Source of the DNA: an uncultured Lachnospiraceae bacterium
GTDB taxonomy: Bacteria; Bacillota; Clostridia; Lachnospirales; Lachnospiraceae
NCBI GenBank assembly: GCA_910586205.1
Contig: CAJUGD010000007.1
Span: 81,418 to 145,417 of the forward strand
Length of the DNA: 64,000 nt
Direction of reading: 5' to 3'
Part shown: piece by piece, positions 33,109-41,953 of the stretch
Layout: each line of letters starts with the position of its first letter
Numbering within the stretch: the first letter of the stretch is position 1
The notes under the pieces: generated by a model
Databases searched by the model: none
Seen by the model: only the letters and a program-made list of their open reading frames with translations
What the model was told of the DNA's origin: nothing
Translations under genes and position numbers: made by a program

Positions 33109-36100
33109 TTACTCCTTTCTAATCCTGAGCCGATAGGTCTTAATCTCATAAGGCATAATGAAATCCCTAAATCCATATTCTTCAAAGTCCGCCTGTCTGA
33201 GCGGCCGTTCCAAAAGATCACACTCCTCCACTGCGTCCACTGCAAACCCAAGATGAACATTCATCCTGGTTCGGGTATTGCGGTTTTCATAGATCCGCAA
33301 AATATAGCCATCCCCATCCTCTGCCTTTTTGATTGTTTCGAAAAAGCAGTTTGGCTGGTCAATCGAAACCAGGCTCCAGCTATTTCCTGCCCTTCCCTCC
33401 GGTACAAGAGCTGTCACCGGCGGCACATTCAGGCTATAAGCCATTTCCACTGTAGATGCTTCCTGCCACCGCCCCGGATGAGGATAGATAGAATAGGTAA
33501 ATTCATGAGACCCCATATCTGCATCTGTATTTGGATATGTTCCTGCCTTGATAAGCGTCAGACCCATCTCACCGTTCTTCACACTGTGTCCATATTTACA
33601 ATCATTGAGCAGGCTTACCCCCAGCCCGTTTTCCGACAGATCCGCCCACTTGTGGGCACACACCTCGAATTTTGCCGTATCCCAGCTATGATTGTTCGTG
33701 GTCTCCCGTTCCACATTGCCGAACTGTATCTCATAAGAAGCTTTGACAGCATTCACATTTACCGGGAAATTCACCCGAAGCAGAAGATGATGATTCTTCC
33801 ACTCCGCCCGGTTGACAAAATCAATGCGCGGCATATCCGGATACAGCACAATATCCTGCTCCACCACGGAATCTGCGAATACCATACGAATACCCACCAC
33901 CGTGCGTACAGGCCCGCTCTCCTTTAGTGTGGGAGCAGACACCTGATCCGGCCCGTAAGGCTTTTTCTGATAAAACATATCCACATCCCAGTTGTCCCAG
34001 TTCATGGGACGGTCCTCATAGGTCATGAGCTGATTGCCCACCCGCCCCTCTTTTAAGAGCTGGCTGTTTGTTCCCTTTTCCACCAATGCAGTCAGCTCCA
34101 TCCGCTCATTAAACTCCGCCCGGTACCAGGCATTCTCAAACACGCCCTGCCATGTGTCTGCCGGCTTCTGCACATTCTTCCCGCCATCCCCGCCATTTCT
34201 GACCAGTTCATAGGTTTGGGCGCCAACCGAAGGAAGCCCTCTGGCAAAGAACAAAAGCCGCCCGTCATAAGTATACTGCATGGGGCAATCCTCCCCTGCC
34301 CCGTCCCGAACCTGGCTGACGTCCAGACCTGCTTCTGCAGCTTCAACCACATCATTCCGTACAAATCCCAAAGTATTTACCACAAGAAGGGAATCTTCCC
34401 GTCTTCCTCCCTGCTCTCCCATATTCCCCAGCCATCCGGCCAATGTCCGAGCCTCTCCTGCACCGGCTGTTAAGATCTCCTCATACTCCTGATCCGTCTG
34501 CTCATATACCGGCCCAATGGCGCTCCCCGGGATAATATCATGGAACTGGTTCAGCAAAATCACATCCCACCCCCGCCGAAGCAGCCTTTGAGGATACGGG
34601 CCGCCTGCCTGTTCTGCCATTACCCCCAGAATCTCCAACTGCTCATACAAAATCTCACTTTTCCGGTTGTTCCGTTTATTCCTTCCCATAGAAGTAAGGG
34701 TCCCCCGGTGATACTCAAAATACAGCTCCCCGTCCCACACCGGCATTCCCGGCTTGTCTGCAATCTTTTCATATGTCCGGTCAAAAAACTCCCGTTCCGG
34801 CTCCTGAATGAACCGGGGGATTCCCGGCAATCCGTACTCCAGACGCTTTGCCTCCTCTAACATTTCCTTGGTAGGCCCGCCGCCTCCGTCCCCAAATCCA
34901 AACAGCATCAAGGTATCCTCTGTCAGATCCCGGTTCTGGAATCGCTTAAATGTGCCCAAAACCATATTGGGGTTCACAATCCCCGTGTAAGTAGTGGTAT
35001 TGCGGGTATCTGTGAAAGACACATTCAGTCCCAGCGTCTTATCGAAATCACAGGCCGTAGGCATAAAAACAAAGACCTGGCTGCCGTCGATCCCCTTCCA
35101 GAGAAATGTATCGTTGGGTAATTGGTTAAACTGATTCCATGCAATCTTGGTAGTAAGGAAATAGGGAATCCCGCACTTCTTTAAGATCTGAGGAATTGCC
35201 GCTGAATACCCGAACACATCCGGAAGCCACAGACACCGGCTGGTCATGCCGAACTCCTCCTGAAAAAACTGCTCCCCTTTCAGAATCTGACGCACCAGCG
35301 ACTCCCCGGAAGGCAGGTTGCAGTCTGCCTCCAGCCACATGGCTCCGTCTATCTCCCAGCGCCCTTCCCTCACCTTTTCCTGAATCTTCTCATAAAGCTT
35401 TGGTTCCTGCTCCTTCACAAACTGATATAAGATCGGCTGGCTGGACATAAAACGATAATCCGGATACCGCTCCATCAGCTCCAAAACCGTAGAAAAGCTC
35501 CGCAGAACCTTCTCCCTGGTCTGCTCCACGGTCCACAGCCATGCAATGTCAATATGTGTATGCCCCACACCGCTGACTATGGGCCCGTCCTCCCTCACAT
35601 GCGTATAAAACCCTTTCCTTAAAATATCCTCTGCCTCATCCAGCGAATCATAGAATCTTTGAGAATAAGGCTGACGCAGATCCAGCACATCCGCTGCCGG
35701 CCCCAAACGCTCAAGAATCCTTCGGTAATTTTCCGGATCCGGCTTTTTCAAAAGACGTGCCGCCTTTACAGGCGCCAGCAAATCATAATACACCTTCTCC
35801 AGACGGTCATCTACTGTCACCAGCTCTGTGCGCAGAATCAGATCTCCCGGAACACTTCCGCTGAATACAAGAAAAGCGATCTCATATTCCTGCCCTGCCT
35901 TTGCCTCCCTGCTGATACAGATCTCCCGGTGATTGACATCCACGCCCTGAATCAGCTTTCCGTTTAAATAGAACAGCATCTGAGGATTGGTTGCATCCCA
36001 CTGCCCCTCTCTCCCTGTAGTAATCAGAAACTCCACATGACAATGGTCAAACTCCTCTGGAATCCTGACCACAGTCCGATACCAGCGGTGGCTCTCCAAC

Positions 36101-36279
36101 ACGGCCCACGGTTCCCGGATATCACATTTTTCCCATCCTTCCAGGGAACCAAAAGCGCTTCCCTCCTCCTTTCCCTCTCTGCGGTAAAACTCTGTCACAG
36201 AAACCCTCTTTGGCCTCCGAAGTTCTTCCAAATCTGTAATCAGACGCTCCATCCGCTCCAATTCAAACAAAATACTCAT
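33109..36279 (-). CDS. Alpha-mannosidase, GH38
   Basis: 1056 aa. The GH38 barrel has the zinc site HTHIDIAWLWTVEQTREK, EIDGAMWLEADCNLPSGES, CLWLPDVFGYSAAIPQIL and the DGGGGPTKEM loop, followed by the large beta-sandwich domains of the family. It removes alpha-linked mannose from oligosaccharides, probably cytosolic as there is no signal peptide. The start is set at ATG 36277-36279 (MSILFELERMERL) with AGGAG upstream; a longer frame adds 42 hydrophobic residues without family match. The 150-bp gap to the permease gene has no terminator I can see. Confidence 0.92.
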   Translation of the reverse strand: MSILFELERMERLITDLEELRRPKRVSVTEFYRREGKEEGSAFGSLEGWEKCDIREPWAVLESHRWYRTVVRIPEEFDHCHVEFLITTGREGQWDATNPQMLFYLNGKLIQGVDVNHREICISREAKAGQEYEIAFLVFSGSVPGDLILRTELVTVDDRLEKVYYDLLAPVKAARLLKKPDPENYRRILERLGPAADVLDLRQPYSQRFYDSLDEAEDILRKGFYTHVREDGPIVSGVGHTHIDIAWLWTVEQTREKVLRSFSTVLELMERYPDYRFMSSQPILYQFVKEQEPKLYEKIQEKVREGRWEIDGAMWLEADCNLPSGESLVRQILKGEQFFQEEFGMTSRCLWLPDVFGYSAAIPQILKKCGIPYFLTTKIAWNQFNQLPNDTFLWKGIDGSQVFVFMPTACDFDKTLGLNVSFTDTRNTTTYTGIVNPNMVLGTFKRFQNRDLTEDTLMLFGFGDGGGGPTKEMLEEAKRLEYGLPGIPRFIQEPEREFFDRTYEKIADKPGMPVWDGELYFEYHRGTLTSMGRNKRNNRKSEILYEQLEILGVMAEQAGGPYPQRLLRRGWDVILLNQFHDIIPGSAIGPVYEQTDQEYEEILTAGAGEARTLAGWLGNMGEQGGRREDSLLVVNTLGFVRNDVVEAAEAGLDVSQVRDGAGEDCPMQYTYDGRLLFFARGLPSVGAQTYELVRNGGDGGKNVQKPADTWQGVFENAWYRAEFNERMELTALVEKGTNSQLLKEGRVGNQLMTYEDRPMNWDNWDVDMFYQKKPYGPDQVSAPTLKESGPVRTVVGIRMVFADSVVEQDIVLYPDMPRIDFVNRAEWKNHHLLLRVNFPVNVNAVKASYEIQFGNVERETTNNHSWDTAKFEVCAHKWADLSENGLGVSLLNDCKYGHSVKNGEMGLTLIKAGTYPNTDADMGSHEFTYSIYPHPGRWQEASTVEMAYSLNVPPVTALVPEGRAGNSWSLVSIDQPNCFFETIKKAEDGDGYILRIYENRNTRTRMNVHLGFAVDAVEECDLLERPLRQADFEEYGFRDFIMPYEIKTYRLRIRKE

Positions 36280-36429
36280 CCCATCTCCTTCCTGCCGCTC
36301 ATTGCCAAAACTCAGGAAAGCGGCTGTCAAAAAAGGGAAGGCGCTGCAGAACATAGCAGCTTTTTCCTCTGCCAGTTCAACAGTACCTCCCCCGTTACTT
36401 TTCACAGCAATTCAAAAATTCAAATGCCG

Positions 36430-37272
36430 TCATCCCTTTACGGCTCCGGCTGTCAGCCCCTCAATCATATACTTCTGCGCAAATGCAAACAGGCACATGG
36501 TGGGAATCAGGGACATGATCGTTCCTGCCGCCATTTCACCCCACTTAATATCATACTTTAAAATCAGGCCGTTTAATCCCACTGGTATCGTTTTGTACTT
36601 ATCCACGTCAATAAACATTACTGCCATAAACAGCTCATTCCATGAATTAATAAAGGCAAAAATAACACTGGCCGCAATCCCCGGCTTGATCACCGGAACC
36701 GCCACCCGGAACAAGGCTGACAGATATCCGCACCCGTCAATCCACGCAGCCTCCTCCAACGACTTAGGCACATTATCAAAAAATCCGCAGAGCGTTACTA
36801 CTGAAAACGGAATCATCATATTGGTGTACAAAAACGCCAGCCCCCACAGATTGTTTAACATCTTGGCCTTGGCTAACATCTGATAAAGAGGCGCCAACAT
36901 GATAAACATGGGAATCATCTGGGTAATCAGGAAAAACAGCAGCAAAGCTCCCTTAAGCCGGAAACGGAAGCGGCTGATCACGTAGCTGGCCAAAATCGCA
37001 ATAAACACCGAGCAGAGAGCCGCCACGGAAGAACAGAGCAGGGAATTAAGCATATACCTGGCAAAGCTTCCCTTCCACAGCATTTCCACATAGTTTACAA
37101 AGGAAACCGGATTAGGCAGATACTTTACCGGAAATGCATAGATTTCCCCCTGGGATCCCTTTAAGGAGGTCAGCAGCATCCACACAAAAGGAAACATAAC
37201 CAGAACCAGGAAAACTCCCAGCACAACAAATTTTACGGCTAATGCCAGATTTCTTTTATTCTTTGCTGTCAT
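36430..37272 (-). CDS. Sugar ABC transporter permease, MalG type
   Basis: 280 aa with six hydrophobic segments (first FVVLGVFLVLVMFPFVWML). The EAA loop reads SLEEAAWIDGCGYLSALFRVAVPVIKPG. It pairs with the MalF-type permease just upstream (1-bp gap) to form the membrane channel of a CUT1 sugar importer. AGGAGG lies 6 nt before ATG 37270-37272; an earlier in-frame ATG overlaps this site. Confidence 0.92.
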   Translation of the reverse strand: MTAKNKRNLALAVKFVVLGVFLVLVMFPFVWMLLTSLKGSQGEIYAFPVKYLPNPVSFVNYVEMLWKGSFARYMLNSLLCSSVAALCSVFIAILASYVISRFRFRLKGALLLFFLITQMIPMFIMLAPLYQMLAKAKMLNNLWGLAFLYTNMMIPFSVVTLCGFFDNVPKSLEEAAWIDGCGYLSALFRVAVPVIKPGIAASVIFAFINSWNELFMAVMFIDVDKYKTIPVGLNGLILKYDIKWGEMAAGTIMSLIPTMCLFAFAQKYMIEGLTAGAVKG

Positions 37273-37273
37273 A

Positions 37274-38179
37274 TTACGCCTCCTCCTGTGCATATTTTGT
37301 TATGGACATATAGACTACCACAAACGTAACCAGGAACAGAATGCAGAGCACGCCCACGGCTGACGCCATTCCATAATCCAGGCTCTGAACCAACTGCATC
37401 ATATAAGAAGTGACAATGTTGGAAGATCCTGCCGGTCCGCCCTGTGTCATGGAATAAATCAAATCCGGGAAATTGAAGATCCAGATCACACGCAAAAGCA
37501 CAGTCAGCAGCAGCACAGAACGAATGCAAGGCACTGTAATATTGGTAAACTTCTGCATGGCACTGGCTCCGTCCACATCTGCCGCCTCATACAGATCCTC
37601 AGACACGCCCCGAAGCGCCGCGGTAATCATAATGGTAAAATAGGGAATCCCATACCATATATTTGCCGCGATACAAGAATAAAGGGCTGTTCCTTTGTCC
37701 GCTAACCATCCCACCGGCTGACTAATCAGATGCATTTTCATCAAAATATCATTGATCACTCCCGAAGTGCCGTTAAACATCCAGCGCCACATAATTCCGA
37801 TGATGAATCCGGACACTGCCCACGGGAAAAAGATCAATGCCTGATAAATGCTGGCTCCCCGAAACTTTTTCTTCAAAAGCAGCGCAATGCCGAAACCACA
37901 GGTAAACTGGAAAAACAAAGAAAACCCTACCCATTTTACCGTATTCATCATGGTCGTGTAAAAAGAGTTGCTTGCGCTGTGTGAAAACAGCTTTGCGAAA
38001 TTTTCCAGACCGATCCATTTGATATTTTTTACATTCATCAGATTATAGCTCTGAAATGCCATCATGGAACCTTTAAACATTGGATAATAAGTAAAGATCA
38101 TTGGAATGACGACGGCAGGAAGAACCATAAAAAAGATAAACCGTGTTCGCCTCATCCGCAGCCTTGATTTTTGTTTCAT
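37274..38179 (-). CDS. Sugar ABC transporter permease, MalF type
   Basis: 301 aa, six predicted helices starting FIFFMVLPAVVIPMIFTYYP, with the EAA motif LYEAADVDGASAMQKFTNITVP. CUT1 family. The start is ATG 38177-38179 (MKQKSRLRM) with GAGGAGG 7 nt upstream; a longer reading adds 24 residues that do not resemble the family. No ATPase gene occurs in the locus, so a shared MsmK-type ATPase elsewhere probably energises the importer. Confidence 0.92.
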   Translation of the reverse strand: MKQKSRLRMRRTRFIFFMVLPAVVIPMIFTYYPMFKGSMMAFQSYNLMNVKNIKWIGLENFAKLFSHSASNSFYTTMMNTVKWVGFSLFFQFTCGFGIALLLKKKFRGASIYQALIFFPWAVSGFIIGIMWRWMFNGTSGVINDILMKMHLISQPVGWLADKGTALYSCIAANIWYGIPYFTIMITAALRGVSEDLYEAADVDGASAMQKFTNITVPCIRSVLLLTVLLRVIWIFNFPDLIYSMTQGGPAGSSNIVTSYMMQLVQSLDYGMASAVGVLCILFLVTFVVVYMSITKYAQEEA

Positions 38180-38347
38180 TCCATACCCTCCTCGTCTAAG
38201 CTGAATCGGCACGCGCCGCTTCGCGTCACCTGCCACGTCGTCAGAACGCATTCCGGGGATGCCGCATTCACGACAGCCCCATTCATCTTCTTCCTAGTTC
38301 AATATCTGTTCTGAACTTTTATCAAATAAAGCAAATGTTTTCTGATT

Positions 38348-39730
38348 TTACCACTTCTGTCCTTCGTCCTCATAAGCCTTCTTCCAGAACTCGTCAAGCC
38401 AGTTCAGCAGATCATCGTCTGAAATCTCATCTGTAAGATATTTCTGATACATCACATCCACTTCCGTCTTGTAGGTGGCAAACGCCTCATACATCTGGGG
38501 ATATGCCGCATGACGGTATACGTCCGGCTCTGCCGCCATATCCATGTACATGGCAAAACGTCCCTCTGAGAAATAAGAATCCTTCTCCGCCGCATTGCTG
38601 TGAATCGGAATGGTGGAGTAATTCTTTGCAAAATAAGTGTTGTTCTCAGAATTTGACAAGAACAGCAAAAAGTCAGCCGTTTCCGCCGGATGCTCGGTAA
38701 AAGAGGTCATGCCCCAGCCGGCAAATCCATTGGGGAACACTGCCTGTCCGGACGGTCCTTTCGGGAACGGCACCAGCGCCCACTGATCATCTCCCATATC
38801 AGCGGAACAGGTGGCAATTACCTCCGGATCCTGAATCAGCATTGCTGTGGTTCCCCCTACAAAGCCCTGTACCATCTCAGAGAATCCCCAGGCAATGGAG
38901 TCAGTGGGGCAGGTGTTTTTAAACAGATCCTTATAAAAATGAAGGGCTTCCTTAGTCTCCGGGAGAGTAAAGATCGTAGCGCCATTGCCGTCCTTCAGAT
39001 AATACCCGGCTGTAGGATCTGCAATCTTATCTGTGCCCAGCCAGCTCCAGTAGATGGTATCTGCATACTGGTATCCGCTTGTGCCTCCCCTAAAGGAATA
39101 GCCAAACCGGCTGTTTGCCGGATCTGTGATGGCCACGCCTGCATCATAAAGATCCTGCCAGGTCTCCGGCTGATCCAGTCCCTTTTCCTCAAACCAGTCT
39201 GTGCGGTAGAAAAGCCCTCTCTGATAGAAGCCATACGGCATCATATAGGCTGTATTCTGGAAATAGTGAATCACCTCATCTGCTGAATCTGTCAGTGTAT
39301 CCTTCTCGTCCCAGGCATCAATGTACTGCTGCAGATCTGCAATCCATCCATTGGTGGCATACTGGGTGATAGTGGAATCACGCACCTCCACAATGTCAGC
39401 CCCGCTTCCGTTCATCAGCATCTGGGTGATCTTGGAATCTGCATTCTCCAACGGCGGAGAAATGATCTCAATGGTAACATTGGGATGATCTGCCTGATAC
39501 TTGTCTGCAATCTCCCGAAGTACTGCCGTCCGCTCAGGGCTGGTCAAAGATTCTACCAGGGTAATGGTTACTGCCTCCCCGGAAGCCCCCCCTGCTGCCT
39601 GTTCTGCCGGGGCCGCCGCATCACCGCCGCCTGCCGGAGCCGGTGCAGCATCACTGCCTCCGCCGCCTCCGCCGCATCCGGTCAGCATCACTGCTGCCAG
39701 CGCCATTGCCGCAATTCTTTTCTTATTCAT
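38348..39730 (-). CDS. Sugar ABC transporter substrate-binding lipoprotein
   Basis: 460 aa. The lipoprotein signal MNKKRIAAMALAAVMLTGC gives acylated Cys19, followed by a Gly/Ala/Pro linker and a type-I/CUT1 binding protein (VTITLVESLTSPERTAVLREI, DIVEVRDSTI, PYGFYQRGLFYRTDWFEEKG, GFAGWGMTSFTEHP). It captures an oligosaccharide outside the cell for the two permeases downstream. GGAGGAG is 7 nt before the ATG. Given GH38, GH13 and GH36 downstream, the ligand may be a mannose-, glucose- or galactose-containing oligosaccharide. Confidence 0.93.
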   Translation of the reverse strand: MNKKRIAAMALAAVMLTGCGGGGGGSDAAPAPAGGGDAAAPAEQAAGGASGEAVTITLVESLTSPERTAVLREIADKYQADHPNVTIEIISPPLENADSKITQMLMNGSGADIVEVRDSTITQYATNGWIADLQQYIDAWDEKDTLTDSADEVIHYFQNTAYMMPYGFYQRGLFYRTDWFEEKGLDQPETWQDLYDAGVAITDPANSRFGYSFRGGTSGYQYADTIYWSWLGTDKIADPTAGYYLKDGNGATIFTLPETKEALHFYKDLFKNTCPTDSIAWGFSEMVQGFVGGTTAMLIQDPEVIATCSADMGDDQWALVPFPKGPSGQAVFPNGFAGWGMTSFTEHPAETADFLLFLSNSENNTYFAKNYSTIPIHSNAAEKDSYFSEGRFAMYMDMAAEPDVYRHAAYPQMYEAFATYKTEVDVMYQKYLTDEISDDDLLNWLDEFWKKAYEDEGQKW

Positions 39731-39749
39731 GTGTTCTCCTCCTTTTTTT

Positions 39750-39802
39750 ATTAAAGAGCACTTCTGAAAATTCCTGTTCTGAAGATTTACAAAAATGCTC
39801 TT
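39750..39802 (-). terminator. Possible terminator/attenuator between PLP lyase and binding-protein genes
   Basis: Minus strand AAGAGCA ... TGCTCTT then TTAAT, with an inner CTTC/GAAG stem. The weak T-run makes complete termination doubtful. Confidence 0.4.
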
Positions 39803-39823
39803 ACATTCGCATTTTATACTCCT

Positions 39824-41008
39824 TTATATCTGCTTAAAGCCATTCTCCAAATCCTCAATCAAAGCCTCTGTGCCTTCCAGTCCGCAGTGGATCCGTATAA
39901 TATTTCTATCTCCCCGCAGCAATCTGCAGTTTTCCTCAGTCTGTCTCGCGTGAGGCAGGAAAACCAAGCTCTCAAAACCGCCCCAGGATACGCCGATCTT
40001 AAATATCTTAAGACTCTCCGCAAGCTTTGCCGCTTCCTCTGCCGTTCCCTTGATCTCAAAGCTCAAAAGTCCGGTATTTCCCTTCTGCTGCTTTTTCATC
40101 AGCTCATACTGGGGATGGGACGGCAGTCCCGGATAATTCACCTTTCTTACCTTAGGGTGCTGTTCCAAAAACCGGGCCACTGCCATAGCCGACTCCTGGT
40201 GCTGTGCAATCCGTACCTCCATGGTCCTCAGCCCCCGTATCATCAGCCAGGCTTCCATAGGACCGGGAATCCCTCCAAAAAGCTCCCTGTATGCCAAAAG
40301 CCGGTTTAACAGCTCCGGATCCTTTACCGCCAGCATTCCTCCGATCACGTCACTGTGGCCGCCTATATACTTAGACGTGGTATGCATAACAATATCCGCC
40401 CCCAAATCAAGAGGCTGCTGATAAATCGAGGTACAGAAAGTATTGTCAATATAGACTTTTGCGCCGCATTTTTTCGCAATGTCCGCCACTCCCCGGATAT
40501 CCTGAAGGGAAAACACTACCGACGAAGGGCTTTCCAAAACAATCAGATCCGTGGCCTCACTGACACTCTCCTCAAATTCCTCCAGTTGATCCCCGTCCAC
40601 AAAGGTAGTGGTAATATTCATGTGCTCCCGGCAATAGCCGTCCAGAAAATCCTTCAGCGGCCCGTAAGCATTGCGGATACAGACCACATGGCTTCCCGCC
40701 TTGCAGACAGTCATGACTGCCGTGGCTGCTGCGGCCATTCCTGAGGCAAACGCTAATGCCCCTGTCCCATGCTCCAGCGCACCAATCTTATCCTCCAAAA
40801 TACGCACCGTAGGGTTCTGCACTCTCCCATAGCAATATTTGTGCTTGTCCCTCCGGTCAAAATCAAAATAATCGTCCAGTGTCTCAAAAACATTCAGAGA
40901 ATTCATAAAAACCGGAGGTACAACCGCATTGTAATAATGCTCATACTCCTCTCCATAGTGAGCCGTAATCAGACGGCTGCTTTTTAAATACTGATTCTGA
41001 TCCGACAT
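39824..41008 (-). CDS. Cys/Met-metabolism PLP enzyme (cystathionine/methionine gamma-lyase-like)
   Basis: 394 aa. Fold-type I trans-sulfuration enzyme: KYCYGRVQNPTVRILEDKIGALE, ALAFASGMAAAATAVM, VYIDNTFCTSIYQQPLDLGAD and the PLP lysine in MHTTSKYIGGHSDVIGGML. Several reactions (gamma-lyase, beta-lyase, gamma-synthase) share this fold and cannot be separated here. AAGGAG lies 8 nt before the ATG. It sits 71 bp after a GntR/FadR regulator and upstream of a sugar importer, an unusual neighbourhood. Confidence 0.85.
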   Translation of the reverse strand: MSDQNQYLKSSRLITAHYGEEYEHYYNAVVPPVFMNSLNVFETLDDYFDFDRRDKHKYCYGRVQNPTVRILEDKIGALEHGTGALAFASGMAAAATAVMTVCKAGSHVVCIRNAYGPLKDFLDGYCREHMNITTTFVDGDQLEEFEESVSEATDLIVLESPSSVVFSLQDIRGVADIAKKCGAKVYIDNTFCTSIYQQPLDLGADIVMHTTSKYIGGHSDVIGGMLAVKDPELLNRLLAYRELFGGIPGPMEAWLMIRGLRTMEVRIAQHQESAMAVARFLEQHPKVRKVNYPGLPSHPQYELMKKQQKGNTGLLSFEIKGTAEEAAKLAESLKIFKIGVSWGGFESLVFLPHARQTEENCRLLRGDRNIIRIHCGLEGTEALIEDLENGFKQI

Positions 41009-41079
41009 AGCAGTCTCCTTAACTATATGCTGTATGATAGGTTAATATTGCAAAAACTCCCTTATCCTCTATTTTATTC

Positions 41080-41763
41080 TTATCTCTGATTCTGGATATC
41101 CTGATATATGGTATCCAAAAGCTTCTCATTGATCGCCTGCGCTTTCTTGACATTCTTCTCACAGATCGCCTGGTAAAGCTCCTCATGGAGAGGCAGGCTT
41201 GCTAAAAACGGGTCTTCCATATCAAGAGGGAATTCCCAAAACCGGTCAATAATATTGCTGATACAGGAAATAAGCTGACACATCACCTGGTTGTGGGACA
41301 GACGGTAAATCGTATAATGGAACTTTTTGTCCTCTGCCGTCTGCTGCTCCCCTCTGCGGAACTTTCCCATCAGTTCCCTGGTAATCTCTCCTAACTCCTG
41401 AATCTCCTCCGGAGTAGCCCTGTGAATGACCATCCGGATAATCTCCTGCTCTAAAACCCGTCTGACCTCCAGAGTATCTAAAAGCTTCTCCTTCTCCCGG
41501 GCAAAATCCAATAGGGTCAGCATGGCGCTGTCCTTATTCTCATTCACAAAAATTCCCTTGCCGTTCTTCACCTTGATGATCTCTCTGGCTTCTAATGTCT
41601 TCATGGCCTCGCGCAGAGAAGTCCGGCTTACTCCCATCATTTGAATCAACTGCCCCTGTGACGGCAGACGTTCTCCTGCTTCCAGACGGTTTTCTTCTAT
41701 ATATTCCTGAATATATCGGATAATCTCCGACTGAAGAGGTGTTCGTTTGATTTTATCAGCCAT
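41080..41763 (-). CDS. GntR/FadR-family transcriptional regulator (FCD domain)
   Basis: 227 aa. The winged-helix domain occupies about 5-75 (TPLQSEIIRYIQEYIEENRLEAGERLPSQ, MMGVSRTSLREAMKTLEAREII) and the all-helical FCD effector domain about 95-220 (VRRVLEQEIIRMVIHRA, FHYTIYRLSHNQVM). Start ATG 41761-41763 (MADKIKRTPLQ) was chosen for alignment to family N-termini. It probably controls the downstream PLP enzyme and sugar locus; effector unknown. Confidence 0.88.
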   Translation of the reverse strand: MADKIKRTPLQSEIIRYIQEYIEENRLEAGERLPSQGQLIQMMGVSRTSLREAMKTLEAREIIKVKNGKGIFVNENKDSAMLTLLDFAREKEKLLDTLEVRRVLEQEIIRMVIHRATPEEIQELGEITRELMGKFRRGEQQTAEDKKFHYTIYRLSHNQVMCQLISCISNIIDRFWEFPLDMEDPFLASLPLHEELYQAICEKNVKKAQAINEKLLDTIYQDIQNQR

Positions 41764-41806
41764 CTTGTGTTCCCGCATACTTTTTTTGTCATGTATTATG
41801 GTTTTA

Positions 41807-41835
41807 ACCTTATCACATTTCCAATATTCTGTCAA
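41807..41835 (-). promoter_or_regulatory. Promoter of the GntR/FadR regulator
   Basis: Minus strand TTGACA (41830-41835), 17-nt spacer, TAAGGT (41807-41812). Confidence 0.72.
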
Positions 41836-41901
41836 TATTTATTATCTCGATTTCAAAACAAACATATTATTATCTATTTTGCACAATGCAATCGTTCCAT
41901 T

Positions 41902-41940
41902 TAAAAGGCCGCCGCTATTGCAGACTGCAGCGGCGGCTGT
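41902..41940 (-). terminator. Terminator of the MacAB-like operon
   Basis: Minus strand GCCGCCGCT, 12-nt loop, AGCGGCGGC followed by CTTTTAAAT, 14 nt after the last permease stop. Confidence 0.8.
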
Positions 41941-41953
41941 TTTTATTCTTCTT

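Noticed and set aside
32246..33136. Long plus-strand open frame (296 codons) opposite the GH13 gene
   Set aside because: It is antisense to a clearly coding glucosidase, has no ribosome binding site and its product is His/Leu/Pro-rich in the manner of an antisense shadow.
33253..33927. Plus-strand frame of 224 codons opposite the GH38 gene
   Set aside because: Shadow of the mannosidase reading frame; low-complexity His/Ile-rich product and no start signal.
38690..39286. Plus-strand frame of 198 codons opposite the sugar-binding lipoprotein gene
   Set aside because: Antisense to a well-supported lipoprotein gene; no family resemblance.
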